Below, piece after piece: positions 25,779-34,119 of a DNA stretch of 64,000 bases. Both the position numbers and the translations under genes were made by a program. Location: assembly GCF_945915435.1 (NCBI RefSeq), contig NZ_CAMEFG010000002.1, forward strand, positions 1 to 64,000, in the 5' to 3' direction. This DNA comes from an uncultured Paracoccus sp. (GTDB lineage Bacteria; Pseudomonadota; Alphaproteobacteria; Rhodobacterales; Rhodobacteraceae). The notes below the pieces were generated by a model, which did no database searches, was not told the origin of the DNA, and saw only the letters and a list, made by a program, of their open reading frames with translations. Every line of letters begins with the position of its first letter. The stretch's first letter is position 1.

Positions 25779-27212
25779 TCAGCCGGTCACGCGGCCCCTG
25801 TTCATCAGGCCGGACGGGTCGAGGCAGGCGCGCAAGGCCCGCATCACGTCCAGTTCCGGCCCGCTCTTGTAGCGGCGCATCATCGCGACCATGCTTTGGC
25901 CGACGCCATGTTCGGCGCTGAAGGTGCCGCCCAGTTCGATGGCGATGTCGTTGACCGCCTCGCGCACCCGCGCCTCGGTCGCGGCGGGGTCGGGCAGGGC
26001 CTGCCAGGCGGCGGTGGGAAACAGTGCGATGAAATGGATATTGCCGTCGCCGACATGGCCGACGACCGTGACGAGGATCTCGGGGTGGATCGCCGCCACC
26101 GCCGCCTCGGCCCGCGCGATGAAGGCGGGCACCTGCCCGACCGGCACGGCGGTGTCCGAGGTGATGCTGACGCCCACGCGCATGTTCGATTCCGTCACGC
26201 TGTGGCGCAGCGCCCACATGGCTTCTGCCTGCGCAAGGCTTTGCGCGACGGTGCCTTCGAGGATCAGGCCCTGGTCGAACGCCTCTTCCAGCGCGGCCAT
26301 CAGCAGGTCGTCCAGCCCTTGGGCGCGGGTGTCGGTCAGTTCGACCATCAGGTGCCAGCCCTCGCGGGATTCGACGGGGGCGGGGTGGGTGCCGTGGTCC
26401 AGCACATTGGCAAGCTGCTGCGCGTTCATCAACTCGAACGCCGTCAGCAGCCGCCCGGCATGGGCGCGAAACAGCCGCAGCAGGTCCAGCGCGCGGGCCG
26501 GGGCGTCGATGCGCAGCCAGCACATCGCCGAGGCCGGGGCCGCCGGGTAAAGCCGCATCACCGCGCCGGTGACGATCCCCAATGTGCCCTCGGCCCCGAT
26601 GAAAAGCTGCTTGAGATCGTAGCCCGCCGTATCCTTGTGCAGCGCGCGCATGGTGTTCAGGATGCGCCCGTCGGGCAGCACCACCTCAAGCCCCAGCACG
26701 TTCGCCCGCGTCGTGCCATAGCGCAGGACGGCGGTGCCGCCCGCATTGGTGGCGATGGTGCCGCCAAGCTGGCAGCTTCCTTCGGAACCCAGGCTGACGG
26801 GGTAAAGCATCCCCTCGCCCGCCGCCGCCTCTTGCAGGGCGGCGATGGTGCAGCCGGCATCGGCGGCGATGCTCAGCCCGAAGGGGTCGATGTCGCGGAT
26901 CCGGTTCAGCCGCTGGGTCGAGACGATGACGGGCCGCCGGTCGTCCGGCGTCGCGCCGCCGCACAGGCTGGTGTTGCCGCCCTGCGGCAGCATCGGCCAG
27001 CCGTGGCGATGCAGCAACCCCACCAGCGCCGCCACCTGCGCGGTATCGCGCGGACGCGCCACGCACAGCGCGGGGGCGCGGAACTTGTGCCGCGCATCCT
27101 GGCAATAACCCGCCAGGTCGGCGGCTTCGGTCAGGACCGCGCCCGCCCCCAGAAGGCCGGTGATTTCGGCAAGAAGATCGGCGGCGGTGATGGGTGGCGC
27201 CATAAGCGACAT
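25779..27212 (-). CDS. FAD-binding dehydrogenase of the GlcD/D-2-hydroxyacid family
   Basis: About 477 residues. The N-terminal FAD-binding domain (PCMH fold) has LPQGGNTSLCGGAT, GSEGSCQLGGTIATNAGG and FIGAEGTLGIVT. The C-terminal domain has GHVGDGNIHFIALF and the closing EHGVGQSM...LDPSGLMNRGRV. Relatives oxidise D-lactate, glycolate or D-2-hydroxyglutarate. Two adjacent ATGs are possible (27212 and 27203); AGGA is one base from the first and ten from the second, so the start is unsettled. Coupled with the L-type hydroxyacid oxidase at 19724, the cluster could handle both stereoisomers. Confidence 0.9.
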   Translation of the reverse strand: MSLMAPPITAADLLAEITGLLGAGAVLTEAADLAGYCQDARHKFRAPALCVARPRDTAQVAALVGLLHRHGWPMLPQGGNTSLCGGATPDDRRPVIVSTQRLNRIRDIDPFGLSIAADAGCTIAALQEAAAGEGMLYPVSLGSEGSCQLGGTIATNAGGTAVLRYGTTRANVLGLEVVLPDGRILNTMRALHKDTAGYDLKQLFIGAEGTLGIVTGAVMRLYPAAPASAMCWLRIDAPARALDLLRLFRAHAGRLLTAFELMNAQQLANVLDHGTHPAPVESREGWHLMVELTDTRAQGLDDLLMAALEEAFDQGLILEGTVAQSLAQAEAMWALRHSVTESNMRVGVSITSDTAVPVGQVPAFIARAEAAVAAIHPEILVTVVGHVGDGNIHFIALFPTAAWQALPDPAATEARVREAVNDIAIELGGTFSAEHGVGQSMVAMMRRYKSGPELDVMRALRACLDPSGLMNRGRVTG

Positions 27213-27512
27213 ATCCTGTTTTTCAGGGCAAGAGACCGGACATTTCTGCAAAAGCAGGCGGCCAGAATCATTCTTTTCTGAGTCATAGCCGAAAAATATG
27301 TGCGAGTGATAGATAAAAATTTCGTATAGGAAAAATTTGTATCTTAGTGCTATATTTCCTGCTGTGTCGTTTCCATGCGGCAAGCCATTGCATCATACTG
27401 CGATGATGGGGCAGAGAAAGCCGCAAGAGTGTTCGCGGGTTGCCCGCGCCAGCCAAGGGATTATCGCCGTTTCGGACCCGGAAATCACGTCGGGACCTGT
27501 CGAGTCAGAGTT
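27213..27512. other. Divergent intergenic region
   Basis: Three hundred bases between the FAD dehydrogenase (minus) and the XRE-cupin regulator (plus). The central part (about 27270-27360) is markedly A/T-rich for this genome and probably holds both promoters. I see A/T-rich inverted pieces (AAATTT either side of CGTATAGGAA) but no convincing gene or well-defined operator. Confidence 0.5.
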
Positions 27513-28145
27513 ATGGACATGCCGATCGTCAGCCAGGTAGCATATATTGCGCAACGCCAGCGCAGGCGGCGGCCGTCCGGCTCGGACGCGCCGCTGGATC
27601 TGGGGCCGCGGCTGAAGGCGCTGCGCAAGAAGCAGCAACTGACCCTGCAACGGACGGCGGAACTGACGGGGGTTTCGCCCTCGGCCCTGTCCAAGATCGA
27701 ACGCAACGAGCTTTCGCCGACCCTGACCACCTTGCAGCGGATCGCCGACGGGCTGGGGGTCGAACTGGCCGGGCTGCTCAACGAGGGCGACGGGCTGCCC
27801 AATGCCACCGGGCGGCGCAGCATCGCGCGGGCCGGGCGGGGCGAGAATGTCAACACCGCCACCTGCAACAACGTCCTGCTGTGCCCTGAACTGAAGAACA
27901 AGCGCTTCATCCCGATCCGCACCGTCGTCAAGGCCCGCAACCCGGAAGATTACGAAAGCTGGGGTGTCTCGGATGGCGAGATCTTCCTGACCGTGCTGAA
28001 GGGCGAACTGGTCATTCACAGCCGCATCTATGAACCGCTGGTGCTGTATCCGGGCGATTCGATGTATTACGACGCCACGACCGAACATTGCTGGACCTCG
28101 CAGGGCGAGACGGACGCGGAACTGGTCTGGGTGCTGAGCAACTGA
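27513..28145 (+). CDS. XRE-family regulator with C-terminal cupin domain
   Basis: About 210 residues. A helix-turn-helix (around residues 27-85) contains LKALRKKQQLTLQRTAELTG and VSPSALSKIERNELSPTL. The C-terminal half is a cupin (GEIFLTVLKGELVIHSRIYE, VLYPGDSMYYDATTEHCWTS). Such regulators (PuuR-like) sense small metabolites and often control polyamine or amino-acid catabolism. Start codon 27513 or 27519 is possible. It is divergent from the polyamine-type transporter cluster and upstream of the hydroxylase operon, so either could be its target. Confidence 0.92.
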   Translation: MDMPIVSQVAYIAQRQRRRRPSGSDAPLDLGPRLKALRKKQQLTLQRTAELTGVSPSALSKIERNELSPTLTTLQRIADGLGVELAGLLNEGDGLPNATGRRSIARAGRGENVNTATCNNVLLCPELKNKRFIPIRTVVKARNPEDYESWGVSDGEIFLTVLKGELVIHSRIYEPLVLYPGDSMYYDATTEHCWTSQGETDAELVWVLSN

Positions 28146-28156
28146 CCCCGCAAGCC

Positions 28157-28177
28157 GGATCGGGACCGTTCCGATCC
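28157..28177 (+). terminator. Hairpin after the XRE-cupin gene
   Basis: GGATCGG at 28157-28163 pairs with CCGATCC at 28171-28177. The stem extends to nine pairs with one G-T wobble. It starts 12 bp after the stop codon. There is no T run. Confidence 0.55.
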
Positions 28178-28266
28178 GCTGCCCTTGCCGACAATCCCCT
28201 TGCATCGCGATGGCCGCCGCTTGTCGGAAGATGAGCGCCGTCCCGGCTGCGTTCCAATCCAACATA

Positions 28267-28335
28267 TTGATAATATTTCAGATTCAAGGGCGCCCGCCAG
28301 AGGAATATTACTGACTTGATAATGATATATCAGAC
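28267..28335 (+). promoter_or_regulatory. A/T-rich control region upstream of the hydroxylase operon
   Basis: TTGATAAT occurs twice (28267-28274 and 28316-28323). The second copy runs into the perfect 10-bp palindrome TGATATATCA (28323-28332) and ATATATCAGAC (28325-28335). The same 11 bases recur at 35606-35616 upstream of the LuxR gene. This stretch lies 40-108 bp before the hydroxylase start, a suitable place for a promoter and operator. Confidence 0.5.
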
Positions 28336-28374
28336 AGATATTATACCCCGAGGAATCGTCTCAGGGAGAGGAAG

Positions 28375-29160
28375 ATGGAACTTCAAACCACGAGCATGTC
28401 CGAGCGCCAGCGAAACTATCGCGCCAACTACCGGCAGCGCGTGGCGGGCTGGTATAACGGCTTTCTGCATATCGCGATCATCTACACCATCGGGCTGACC
28501 GCGCTTTACGTCTATGTGGCCAATATCCACGACGTCAGGCCGCTGGAGTGGCTGACGATCCCGGTGGTCTTTCTGTTTTGCAACTTCTTCGAATGGTGGC
28601 TGCATCTTTATGTCATGCACCGTCCCTCCAGGAACCCGATCGCGCGCGCGGTCTACAACCGCCACACCTTGCAGCATCACCAGTTCTTCACCGAGGCCGA
28701 GATGCGCTTTGCCGATCACAAGGACTATCGCGTGACCTTCTTCCCGCCCTATGCGCTGGCGGCCTTCACGCTGATGTCGATCCCCGGCGCCATCGTGCTG
28801 GGCTGGCTGTTCACGCCGAACGTGGGTTGGCTGTTCATCTCGACGACCACCAGCATCTACATGATCTATGAATTCATGCATTTCTGCTGCCATGTCGAAG
28901 ACAACTGGTTCGTCCGCAACATGCCCTTCGTCAACACCAACCGCCGCCACCATACCGCGCATCATGACCAGTCGCTGATGATGGAGCGCAACATGAACCT
29001 GACCTTCCCGATCATGGACTGGCTGTTCGGCACCTCGGACCTGAACCGCGGCCTCTTGGGGCATCTGTTCAACGGCTATGACGAAAGCCATGTCCGCACC
29101 GACATGCGCAAGACCTCGCGCAAGCCCGTGCAGGCGCCAGCCGTCCATCCGGGCGAGTGA
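28375..29160 (+). CDS. Membrane di-iron hydroxylase/desaturase (fatty acid hydroxylase superfamily)
   Basis: A 261-residue integral membrane protein. It carries the full set of histidine clusters of the sterol desaturase/fatty acid hydroxylase superfamily: H77-x4-H82, H97-x3-HH102, H169-x3-H173 and H192-x3-HH197, separated by hydrophobic segments. These His residues bind a di-iron centre that hydroxylates or desaturates an alkyl or ring carbon with O2 and two electrons. GGGAGAGGAAG precedes the ATG. It heads an operon with two small membrane proteins, a DUF6166 protein, an alcohol dehydrogenase and a hydrolase. The substrate is not recognisable. Confidence 0.9.
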   Translation: MELQTTSMSERQRNYRANYRQRVAGWYNGFLHIAIIYTIGLTALYVYVANIHDVRPLEWLTIPVVFLFCNFFEWWLHLYVMHRPSRNPIARAVYNRHTLQHHQFFTEAEMRFADHKDYRVTFFPPYALAAFTLMSIPGAIVLGWLFTPNVGWLFISTTTSIYMIYEFMHFCCHVEDNWFVRNMPFVNTNRRHHTAHHDQSLMMERNMNLTFPIMDWLFGTSDLNRGLLGHLFNGYDESHVRTDMRKTSRKPVQAPAVHPGE

Positions 29161-29179
29161 TCGCGGTAAAGGAAACGTC

Positions 29180-29551
29180 ATGGACATGATCGAACCCAAT
29201 ACCGCCGGGCTGCTGATCTTTGCGCTGTTGGCCAGCGTCGGCAGCATGGGGGTCCTGGTGCTGAGCGGGGTCTTCCCGCTTGCCACCCGGCCCGAACTGA
29301 AACGGCCCCTCGGGCTGGTGCTGATCGGCATCGACCTGGTGCTGCTGGCGGGGGTGCTTTACGGCACGCTGGCCTTCGGGCTGGATCAACTGCGCTGGAC
29401 CAGCATGGTGATCGTGGGCGGAATGGCATTCCTGTTCACGCCCGGAATTTTCAACATCTGGCCCGGAAGGTGGCGCGACGGCGTGACGGGGCTTGCCACG
29501 GTGATGGCGGGCCTTGGCCTGACCGCCTGGCTTCTGGGCAGCATGGCCTGA
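29180..29551 (+). CDS. Small membrane protein of unknown function
   Basis: A 123-residue protein with four predicted hydrophobic segments (starting about residues 9, 43, 72 and 98) and short loops such as ATRPELKRP and GRWRDG. I do not recognise the family. Start chosen at MDMIEPN, 20 bp after the hydroxylase stop with AAAGGAAA upstream. Tight placement suggests it works with the hydroxylase, for example as a membrane anchor, electron-transfer partner or assembly factor. That is inference only. Confidence 0.75.
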   Translation: MDMIEPNTAGLLIFALLASVGSMGVLVLSGVFPLATRPELKRPLGLVLIGIDLVLLAGVLYGTLAFGLDQLRWTSMVIVGGMAFLFTPGIFNIWPGRWRDGVTGLATVMAGLGLTAWLLGSMA

Positions 29552-29603
29552 GCCGCGCCCGGATACAGCCGCCAGCCATTCAGTCAGCAAGAAGGAACCC
29601 CCG

Positions 29604-29795
29604 ATGCCATTTCCAATCAAGTTCGGATTGTCCGTGATGGTCGCGCTCGCCGCGCTCGCCGGATGGTTCTACATGGGCCACCTCGGCCGGACCGGCCCGC
29701 AATGGGCGCTGGTTTTCCTGGGACCCTTCAGCGTCTTTTCGCTGTGGATCTTCCCCGAAGTCATGCGCACCAAGGGCGACAGGAGGAAAGCATGA
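29604..29795 (+). CDS. Very small membrane protein of unknown function
   Basis: A 63-residue protein with two hydrophobic helices (about residues 6-24 and 33-51) joined by GHLGRTGPQ, ending in a basic tail RTKGDRRKA. AAGAAGGAA lies upstream. Its stop overlaps the DUF6166 start by ATGA, supporting that it is translated. The family is not recognised. Size and topology resemble accessory subunits of membrane enzymes. Confidence 0.72.
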   Translation: MPFPIKFGLSVMVALAALAGWFYMGHLGRTGPQWALVFLGPFSVFSLWIFPEVMRTKGDRRKA

Positions 29796-30100
29796 AGACC
29801 TATACCGGCGACCGCACCATCGACGGCGTCGTGGTCGAGGTGAACGGGCAGGACCTGCCCAGCCACACCGACGTCAAGCGATTCACCAATGCAGATTACG
29901 AATGGGGCTATGAGGGGCTGGCCGCGACGCAGCTTGCCTTTGCCCTGCTCTACGACCACTCGGGCGATGCAAGCCTGGCGATCCGGCTGGCCAGGCCCTT
30001 CATGCGCGAGGTGACGGCGAATTTCGGCAACGAATGGGAAATGACCTCGGCCGACATGGACAGCGCCATCACCCGCCTTGAAACCGTCGGCGCGGGATGA
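29792..30100 (+). CDS. DUF6166-like protein
   Basis: A 102-residue soluble protein beginning MKTYTGDRTIDGVVVEVNG, with YEWGYEGLAATQLAFALLYDH and a C-terminal PFMREVTANFGNEWEMT. This pattern matches my memory of the DUF6166 family, whose function is unknown. AGGAGGAAAGC precedes the start. It is translationally coupled to the 63-residue membrane protein. Other members often stand alone, so its presence in this operon is a clue to a role in binding or regulation. Confidence 0.75.
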   Translation: MKTYTGDRTIDGVVVEVNGQDLPSHTDVKRFTNADYEWGYEGLAATQLAFALLYDHSGDASLAIRLARPFMREVTANFGNEWEMTSADMDSAITRLETVGAG

Positions 30101-30173
30101 GGGGCCATGATCGCGACAACGCCATCCCCGCCGTCCCCCAAAGCCAAGCCAGCCGCAGGAAAGGAGCCGCGCA

Positions 30174-31289
30174 GTGAATCTCAGCTTCAGGGCTTCGGTC
30201 CTTCATTCGGTGAACAGCCCCCTGAGGACGGAAACCGTCGAGGTTACCGGCCTGGCTGCGCGGGATGTCCTTGTCAGGGTGCGTGCCGCGGGTCTGTGCC
30301 ATACCGATCTTGAGGTGATCGAAGGTTCGCTGCGCCAGCCCATGCCCATCGTCCTGGGGCACGAGGCCGCGGGCGTGGTCGAGGCGGTCGGTCCCGAAGC
30401 GCAGGGCGTCGCGGTCGGCGATCACGTGGTGCTGTCCTGGAATCCGCATTGCGGCCACTGCTTTTACTGCGACCAGAGCCTGCCCATCCTGTGCGAGACC
30501 TACCTGGCGAACACGCCTGCCGCGCTGGCCTTCGATGGCCGTCCTCGCGCGCGGCTGGCGGCTGGCGGCGACCTGCACCAGTTGATGTATCTGGGGGCCT
30601 TCGGGGAATATTGCGTGGTTCAGGACCAGCAGGCCGTCCCCGTGCCCAAGGAAATGCCCTTTGCCCAGGCCGCCCTGATCGGCTGCGGGGTCATGACCGG
30701 GGTGGGGGCTGCGCTGAACGTGGCGCAGGTGCGGCCCGGAAACTCGGTCATGGTGATCGGTTGCGGGGCGGTCGGGCTGTCCGCCATCCAGGGCGCGCGG
30801 CTGGGTGGGGCCGAGACGATCATCGCCGTCGATCTGCAAGACAGCCGGCTGGCCGCCGCCCAGGCGATGGGGGCCACCGCGCTGGTCAACCCCGCCAGCC
30901 AGGACGCGGCCGGAACCGCCCGCGACCTGACCGCCGGGCGGGGCGTCGATGTCGTGCTGGAATCGGCTGGCAACCAACGCGCCTTTCGCCTGACGGTCGA
31001 GGCCGTCAGGCCCGGCGGCCAGGTGATCTGGCTGGGCAAGACCGACGTGGATGCCGAGGTCGCGTTCCGCTGGGGCTCGCTCATGCAGGAAAAGCGTATC
31101 CGGCGCTCGTCCTATGGCGATGCGCGGCCGATGCGGGACTTCCCCTTTCTGTGCCGCGCCTATCTTGAGGGGCGGCTGGATCTGGACGGGATGATCACGC
31201 AGCAGATCGGGCTGGACCAGATCAACCAGGGTTTCGCCGCGCTGAAGGCGGGCGAGACGATCCGCAGCGTCGTCTCGCTTGACGGCTGA
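30174..31289 (+). CDS. Zinc-dependent alcohol dehydrogenase (class III/AdhC-like)
   Basis: A 371-residue medium-chain dehydrogenase. The catalytic zinc ligands are visible as GLCHTD, GHEAAG and GCGVMTG. The structural zinc Cys set is C-x2-C-x2-C-x7-C in NPHCGHCFYCDQSLPILCE. The NAD motif is VIGCGAVGLSAIQGA. It oxidises a primary or secondary alcohol. In this operon the alcohol is plausibly the product of the membrane hydroxylase. It starts 73 bp after the DUF6166 gene with GGAAAGGAG upstream. Confidence 0.93.
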   Translation: MNLSFRASVLHSVNSPLRTETVEVTGLAARDVLVRVRAAGLCHTDLEVIEGSLRQPMPIVLGHEAAGVVEAVGPEAQGVAVGDHVVLSWNPHCGHCFYCDQSLPILCETYLANTPAALAFDGRPRARLAAGGDLHQLMYLGAFGEYCVVQDQQAVPVPKEMPFAQAALIGCGVMTGVGAALNVAQVRPGNSVMVIGCGAVGLSAIQGARLGGAETIIAVDLQDSRLAAAQAMGATALVNPASQDAAGTARDLTAGRGVDVVLESAGNQRAFRLTVEAVRPGGQVIWLGKTDVDAEVAFRWGSLMQEKRIRRSSYGDARPMRDFPFLCRAYLEGRLDLDGMITQQIGLDQINQGFAALKAGETIRSVVSLDG

Positions 31290-31349
31290 GCCCATGGCGC
31301 GCTTCCGGCGGGGTCCTTGCCGGGAGCGCCTTGAACTTGCAGGTGCAGG

Positions 31350-32111
31350 ATGAAGATCACGACCCCCCAGGGCAGTCTGGACTGCCTGTTCGCCGGGCCT
31401 GTCGGCGCCGACCGGCCCGCTATCGTGCTGGTGCATGGGATTCAGGGCACCGCCTCGATCTGGCAGCCGCTGATGGCAGGGCTTGCGCAGGATCGCCGGG
31501 TGGTGGCGCCGAACCTGCGCGGGCGGGCGGGATCGTGGTCGCCCGACGATCCCGCCGCCTACGGCCTTGCGGGGTTTGCCTGCGACCTGCGGTCCGTGCT
31601 GTGCGCGCTGCCCGCCCCCGTCCTGCTTGTCGGCTGGAGCATGGGCTGCCTCGTCGCGCTGGAATATCTGCGCCGTCACGGCCAGCAGGGTCTTTGCGGG
31701 TTGATGCTGGCCAGCGGCAGCCCCTGCCTCGGCGCGACGGGCGGGGCGGATGCGCGCTGGTTCCGGGGCGATACCATGCCGGAACTGATCCGCGACGCCA
31801 CCGACCGCGCAAGGCGGTTGCGGCTGCGCGAAACCGCCACGCCCGCCGCCGTCGCCGGCTCGTGGCTTGCGGCGCAGGCTGCGGATTACCGCGATCTCTT
31901 GCCGGATATCCGCCTGCCCACGCTGATCCTGCACGGCGCCGACGACCCCGAATGCCCGCTTGAACATGCCCGGATCATGGCCCGCGCCATTGCGGGGGCC
32001 GAGCTTCGCGTCTGGCCCGGCTGCGGCCATGTTCCGATGGCGCATGATCCCGCGGGGTTTCTGGACGAACTGCTGGCTTTCGCGGATCGCTGCCCACCCG
32101 CCTGCGACTGA
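31350..32111 (+). CDS. Alpha/beta hydrolase
   Basis: A 253-residue hydrolase with the oxyanion region VLVHGIQGT, nucleophile elbow GWSMGC (Ser), acid residue in LHGADDPECP and the His in GCGHVPMAHDP. All three catalytic residues appear intact, in contrast to the regulator at 35785. It may cleave an ester or C-C bond in the pathway begun by the hydroxylase. It starts 60 bp after the alcohol dehydrogenase, with an imperfect G+C-rich hairpin between them. Confidence 0.92.
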   Translation: MKITTPQGSLDCLFAGPVGADRPAIVLVHGIQGTASIWQPLMAGLAQDRRVVAPNLRGRAGSWSPDDPAAYGLAGFACDLRSVLCALPAPVLLVGWSMGCLVALEYLRRHGQQGLCGLMLASGSPCLGATGGADARWFRGDTMPELIRDATDRARRLRLRETATPAAVAGSWLAAQAADYRDLLPDIRLPTLILHGADDPECPLEHARIMARAIAGAELRVWPGCGHVPMAHDPAGFLDELLAFADRCPPACD

Positions 32112-32201
32112 TTTTCGCATCCGGCATTTCCGGCAGGTGGCTTTCTCTTGCCGTCCCGGCATTGTAACATGCCCGACATATATCTGGAAAACCAGCAGGA
32201 A

Positions 32202-32218
32202 GCCCGGACTGTCCGGGC
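32202..32218. promoter_or_regulatory. Palindrome upstream of the GntR gene
   Basis: GCCCGGAC, one base, then its complement GTCCGGGC form a perfect 17-bp palindrome ending 26 bp before the GntR start. It could be an autoregulatory operator. It could also be a terminator stem for the hydroxylase operon, since TTTCCCTTG follows closely. Confidence 0.5.
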
Positions 32219-32244
32219 ATTTCCCTTGTTTCGGAAGGTCAGGA

Positions 32245-32934
32245 ATGAGTGTCGTCGAGTCCGTGGATACCGCCCAAGGCCCATCACCCAAACGGAGCAA
32301 GGGCGGCGACACGTTGACCGACCGCGCTTATCACCAGTTGGAAGAAATGATCGTGACCTTGCAGCTTGCGCCGGGCCAGGTCCTGTCCGAGGCCCAACTG
32401 GCCGAGGATCTGGGCATCGGCCGCACCCCGGTCCGCGAGGCGCTGCAACGTCTGGCAAGCGAAGGGCTGGTCAACGTCCTGCCCCGCCGCGGCGTGCTGG
32501 TTTCGGAAATCAACCTTTCGCGCCAGTTGCTGCTGCTGGAACTGCGCCGCGAGGTCGAACGCCTTTGCGCCACCAAGGCGGCCCAACGCGCCAACGACGA
32601 TGAACGGCGGTTCTTTTCCACCCTGGCCGACGAACTGGCCGAGGTCGCCGAAAACCGCGATCATGCGGCCTTCATCCGGCTGGACCTGCAATTCAACCAG
32701 GCCCTGGTCGCCGCCAGCCGGAACGAATTCGCCGAACGCGCGATGCGCCGCATCCAGGGCCTGTCGCGCCGCTTCTGGTTCCAGCATTACCGCGAGGCGC
32801 TGGACCTGCAACGCTGCGCCCGCCTGCATGAACAGGTCGCCCGCGCCATCGCCGCGGGCGATCCCGGACAGGCGGGCGTGGCGTCGGATGCGCTGATGGA
32901 TTACATCGTGGAATTCACCCGCTCGACCATCTGA
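32245..32934 (+). CDS. GntR-family regulator with FCD-type domain
   Basis: A 229-residue regulator. The winged helix has LAPGQVLSEAQLAEDLG, GRTPVREALQRLA and VLPRRGVLVSEI. The helical effector domain contains FIRLDLQFNQALVAAS and LHEQVARAI, corresponding to FCD segments. Start chosen at MSVVES with AGGTCAGGA upstream; the frame extends upstream into the hydrolase gene in a different reading frame. It probably controls the hydroxylase operon or the divergently arranged FAD reductase and MFS genes. Confidence 0.9.
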   Translation: MSVVESVDTAQGPSPKRSKGGDTLTDRAYHQLEEMIVTLQLAPGQVLSEAQLAEDLGIGRTPVREALQRLASEGLVNVLPRRGVLVSEINLSRQLLLLELRREVERLCATKAAQRANDDERRFFSTLADELAEVAENRDHAAFIRLDLQFNQALVAASRNEFAERAMRRIQGLSRRFWFQHYREALDLQRCARLHEQVARAIAAGDPGQAGVASDALMDYIVEFTRSTI

Positions 32935-32955
32935 ATCCCGTGGTTGCCGGGCAGG

Positions 32956-34041
32956 CTAGGCAAGTCCGAAAGCCCTGCGGTATTTGGGAATGAACAGATC
33001 CGCCCCCTTCAGTTGCCGCGTCGCCAGCCCGCCCACCACGCCAAGGGGGCGAAGCGGACCGGGCAGGGGCAGAAAGCTTGCCCCGTGCCGGGGACCAAGC
33101 GGCAGCAGGATCGGCGCGCAGGGCCAGGGCCGGTAAGGGCGCAGGCGCTGGATGTCGCGGCCCCTGGCGGCGGCGCGCAGGACATGGACCAGGTAGGGGA
33201 CCTGCCGCATCGTGGCGACGATGGTCATGGCATCGCCGGTCGCCGCGACATCTCCGGCGGCAAAGATCGGGGCCTTGTCCGAAATCTGCAGCCAGGGATC
33301 GGTCACGATGCGCCCGTCATGGGCCAGCGGTGCATCGCCGAAGATGTCGGAACGGGCATGCGCGCCGGTGGCGGGCAGGACCAGATCGGCGTCGATCCGG
33401 CGCCCGTCCTCCAGCAGCAAGGGGCCGGTCAGGGGGCAGTCCTGCCGCGGCAGGATTGCGCGGCCCTGTATCACCGTGACGCCCATCCCGGCCAGCCGGG
33501 CATCCAGCATCCGCCCCAGCCGCTGCGGGAAACCGGGCATCAGTCGCGCCGTTGAGGAAACCAGCGTGACCGGCTTGCCGGGCAGGGCGGCGGCGATCTC
33601 GCCCGCCAGCTCGATCCCGACAGGCCCGGCGCCCGCGATGGCGATATGCCGGGCCTTGGCGATCCGCGCGGCGGTATCTGCCTGGCTGTCGCGGAAATCG
33701 TCCAGCGAATCGCCCCGCGGTTTCAGAAAGGCGGCATGGGACGAGCCGGTGGCGACCAGGATCAGGTCGGCATTGGCCGTCGCGCCGCCCGCCAGCGCGA
33801 CGCCATCGGTCCCGACGCGCAGGGCGCGGTCGCGGATCACCCGGCCCCGCCGCAACAGCCGGTCATAGGGCAGGATGGCGCGTCCGGTCAGTTCGGGGTG
33901 GACCAGCGCGCGGATCATCGCGGGGGTGTGAACCATCGCCTCGCGCGGTTCGATCAGGGTGACGTCCATCTCGGCATCCAGCCGGCGGGCGACGGCGGTG
34001 CCGATGTAGCCGCCGCCGATGACGATCAGTCTGGGTGCCAT
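32956..34041 (-). CDS. FAD-dependent pyridine nucleotide oxidoreductase (NDH-2/AIF-like)
   Basis: A 361-residue flavoprotein with an N-terminal FAD motif LIVIGGGYIGTAVA, a second dinucleotide motif IAIAGAGPVGIELAGEIA for NAD(P)H, and APIFAAGDVA near residue 270. Overall it resembles type II NADH dehydrogenases and FSP1/AMID-like quinone or protein reductases. It converges on the GntR gene and lies downstream of an MFS gene on the same strand. It could supply electrons to the membrane hydroxylase; this is inference from location. Confidence 0.88.
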   Translation of the reverse strand: MAPRLIVIGGGYIGTAVARRLDAEMDVTLIEPREAMVHTPAMIRALVHPELTGRAILPYDRLLRRGRVIRDRALRVGTDGVALAGGATANADLILVATGSSHAAFLKPRGDSLDDFRDSQADTAARIAKARHIAIAGAGPVGIELAGEIAAALPGKPVTLVSSTARLMPGFPQRLGRMLDARLAGMGVTVIQGRAILPRQDCPLTGPLLLEDGRRIDADLVLPATGAHARSDIFGDAPLAHDGRIVTDPWLQISDKAPIFAAGDVAATGDAMTIVATMRQVPYLVHVLRAAARGRDIQRLRPYRPWPCAPILLPLGPRHGASFLPLPGPLRPLGVVGGLATRQLKGADLFIPKYRRAFGLA

Positions 34042-34079
34042 GACGGGCCTTTCAGGTGGTGGTCCATTCAAACATGAAA

Positions 34080-34104
34080 CGGCCGCCATGCAAGATGGCG
34101 GCCG
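34080..34104 (-). terminator. Rho-independent-type terminator for the MFS gene
   Basis: A perfect 10-bp stem (CGGCCGCCAT/ATGGCGGCCG) with a five-base loop lies 16 bp after the MFS stop. On the minus strand it is followed by TTTCATGTTTG, a weak T-rich tail. Confidence 0.7.
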
Positions 34105-34119
34105 CGGGTTTCGCCGGGT

